A DNA stretch of 64,000 bases. It comes from Streptomyces misionensis. GTDB taxonomy: Bacteria > Actinomycetota > Actinomycetes > Streptomycetales > Streptomycetaceae. How positions within the stretch are numbered: position 1 is the stretch's first letter; each line of letters starts with the position of its first letter. This document shows, one piece after another, positions 63,379 through 64,000 of this stretch. The translations under genes and the position numbers were made by a program. The notes below the pieces were generated by a model that saw only the letters and a list, made by a program, of their open reading frames with translations, did no database searches and had not been told where the DNA came from. Location of the stretch: assembly GCF_900104815.1 (NCBI RefSeq), contig NZ_FNTD01000004.1, forward strand, positions 496,001-560,000, read 5' to 3'.

Positions 63379-64000
63379 ATGCCTCTCGCGCTCTATCTGC
63401 TCGCCCTGGCCGTCTTCGCCATGGGCACCTCGGAGTTCATGCTCGCCGGTCTGGTGCCGGACATCGCCTCGGACCTCGGCGTCACCGTCGGCACGGCCGG
63501 CCTGCTCACCTCGGCGTTCGCGCTGGGCATGGCCGTCGGCGCCCCGCTGATGGCCGCGCTCGCCCGCAACCGGCCCGGACGCTCCAGCCTGCTCGGCTTC
63601 GTCCTGCTGTTCGCGGCGGCCCACGCGGTGGGCGCCACCGCCTCCGCCTTCCCGGTGCTGTGCGCGACCCGGGTGGTGGCGGCGCTCGCCAACGCCGGGT
63701 TCCTCGCCGTGGCGCTCACGACGGCCGCCACGCTGGTGCCGCCCGACCGCAAGGGCCGGGCGCTCGCCGTGCTGCTGTCGGGTACGACGGTGGCCACGGT
63801 CGCCGGTGTTCCGGCGGGGGCGCTGCTGGGCACCCTGCTCGGCTGGCGGGCCACGTTCTGGGCCGTGGCCGTGCTGTGCCTGCCCGCGGCCCTCGGCATC
63901 CTCAGGGGAATCCCGGCGCCCGCGGCGGTGGACGGCGCGACCGGTGCGCTGCGGCCGGAGCTGGCGCAGCTGCGCCGTCCGCGGCTGCTGCTGGTCATGC
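63379..64000 (+). CDS. MFS drug exporter, Streptomyces chloramphenicol-resistance (Cml/CmlR) type (partial)
   Basis: 207 codons before the window edge. The N-terminal half of a 12-helix major-facilitator transporter: MGTSEFMLAGLVPDIASDLGVTVGTAGLLTSAFALGMAVGAPL and later RVVAALANAGFLAVALTTAATLVPPDRKGRALAVLLSGTTVATVAGVPAGALLG, the DHA1-type motif C region. The wording is close to the cml/CmlR exporters of S. lividans and S. coelicolor, which pump chloramphenicol by proton antiport. GGAG lies about 11 nt upstream of ATG. Leader peptide and hairpin upstream predict antibiotic-inducible translation. The C-terminus is missing only because the window ends. Confidence 0.85.
   Translation, partial: MPLALYLLALAVFAMGTSEFMLAGLVPDIASDLGVTVGTAGLLTSAFALGMAVGAPLMAALARNRPGRSSLLGFVLLFAAAHAVGATASAFPVLCATRVVAALANAGFLAVALTTAATLVPPDRKGRALAVLLSGTTVATVAGVPAGALLGTLLGWRATFWAVAVLCLPAALGILRGIPAPAAVDGATGALRPELAQLRRPRLLLVM

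Overview
The window is chromosomal DNA of a Streptomyces-like actinomycete. It is very GC-rich with a strong third-codon GC bias. It has GTG starts, purine-rich ribosome binding sites and many Tat and lipoprotein signals. Family fingerprints include a GH18 chitinase behind DasR-type dre boxes, a Tat-exported EfeB, a Streptomyces-type cml exporter and an MmyB-like regulator. I see no integrase, transposase, CRISPR array or rRNA.

Layout. (1) 1-6.7 kb: XRE-cupin regulator (cut by the edge), PAT-like acetyltransferase, ClC-type channel, tandem YCII protein, two alpha/beta hydrolases, YdeI-like protein, GreA-like factor. (2) 6.7-10.2 kb: a DyP peroxidase followed by a Clp-family AAA+ unfoldase. 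(3) 10.3-17.4 kb: FlK-like thioesterase, degenerate Nudix protein, then a lipid-flavoured block (DAG-kinase-like, alkyl-DHAP-synthase-like flavoprotein, TetR, GlpD) and a WGR/beta-propeller protein. (4) 17.4-24.6 kb: PLP dehydratase with DauR-like regulator, ABC exporter, SDR with a double palindromic operator, a decayed SDR pseudogene and a GCS2-type ligase. (5) 24.6-30.6 kb: GntR and Cache genes divergent from a polyamine-type ABC importer. (6) 30.6-32.6 kb: chitinase under two dre-like sites.

(7) 33.6-34.9 kb is the most notable locus: a 26-codon gene whose peptide ends in AWYIWY, followed by a cytochrome P450. This matches the minimal two-gene architecture of the atropopeptide (tryptorubin A) RiPPs, in which one P450 cross-links the aromatic C-terminal hexapeptide. 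(8) 35.3-49 kb: secreted deacetylases, RidA-like protein, MmyB/SDR divergon with a long palindrome, GDSL lipase, cupin, acetyltransferase, TetR/hydrolase divergon, a GH55-like glucanase under a LacI-type box, and efeO-efeB without efeU. (9) 49-59 kb: membrane-anchored phosphoesterase, APH-like kinase, M15-like lipoprotein, DMFase-like Tat protein, a 55-residue Cys protein, TetR/APC permease/amidohydrolase, and a type II tRNA-like sequence with an abnormal anticodon arm. (10) 59-64 kb: DUF6584-like protein, acetyltransferase, a stress/dormancy-type set (two-domain Usp, CBS-BON, XRE-PNPOx) with DevR/OsdR-like palindromes, and a cml-type exporter behind a leader-peptide attenuator, cut by the right edge.

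Starts were chosen from ribosome binding sites, overlaps and family starts; uncertain ones are flagged. Family assignments are from recognition of the translated sequences, without database searches.
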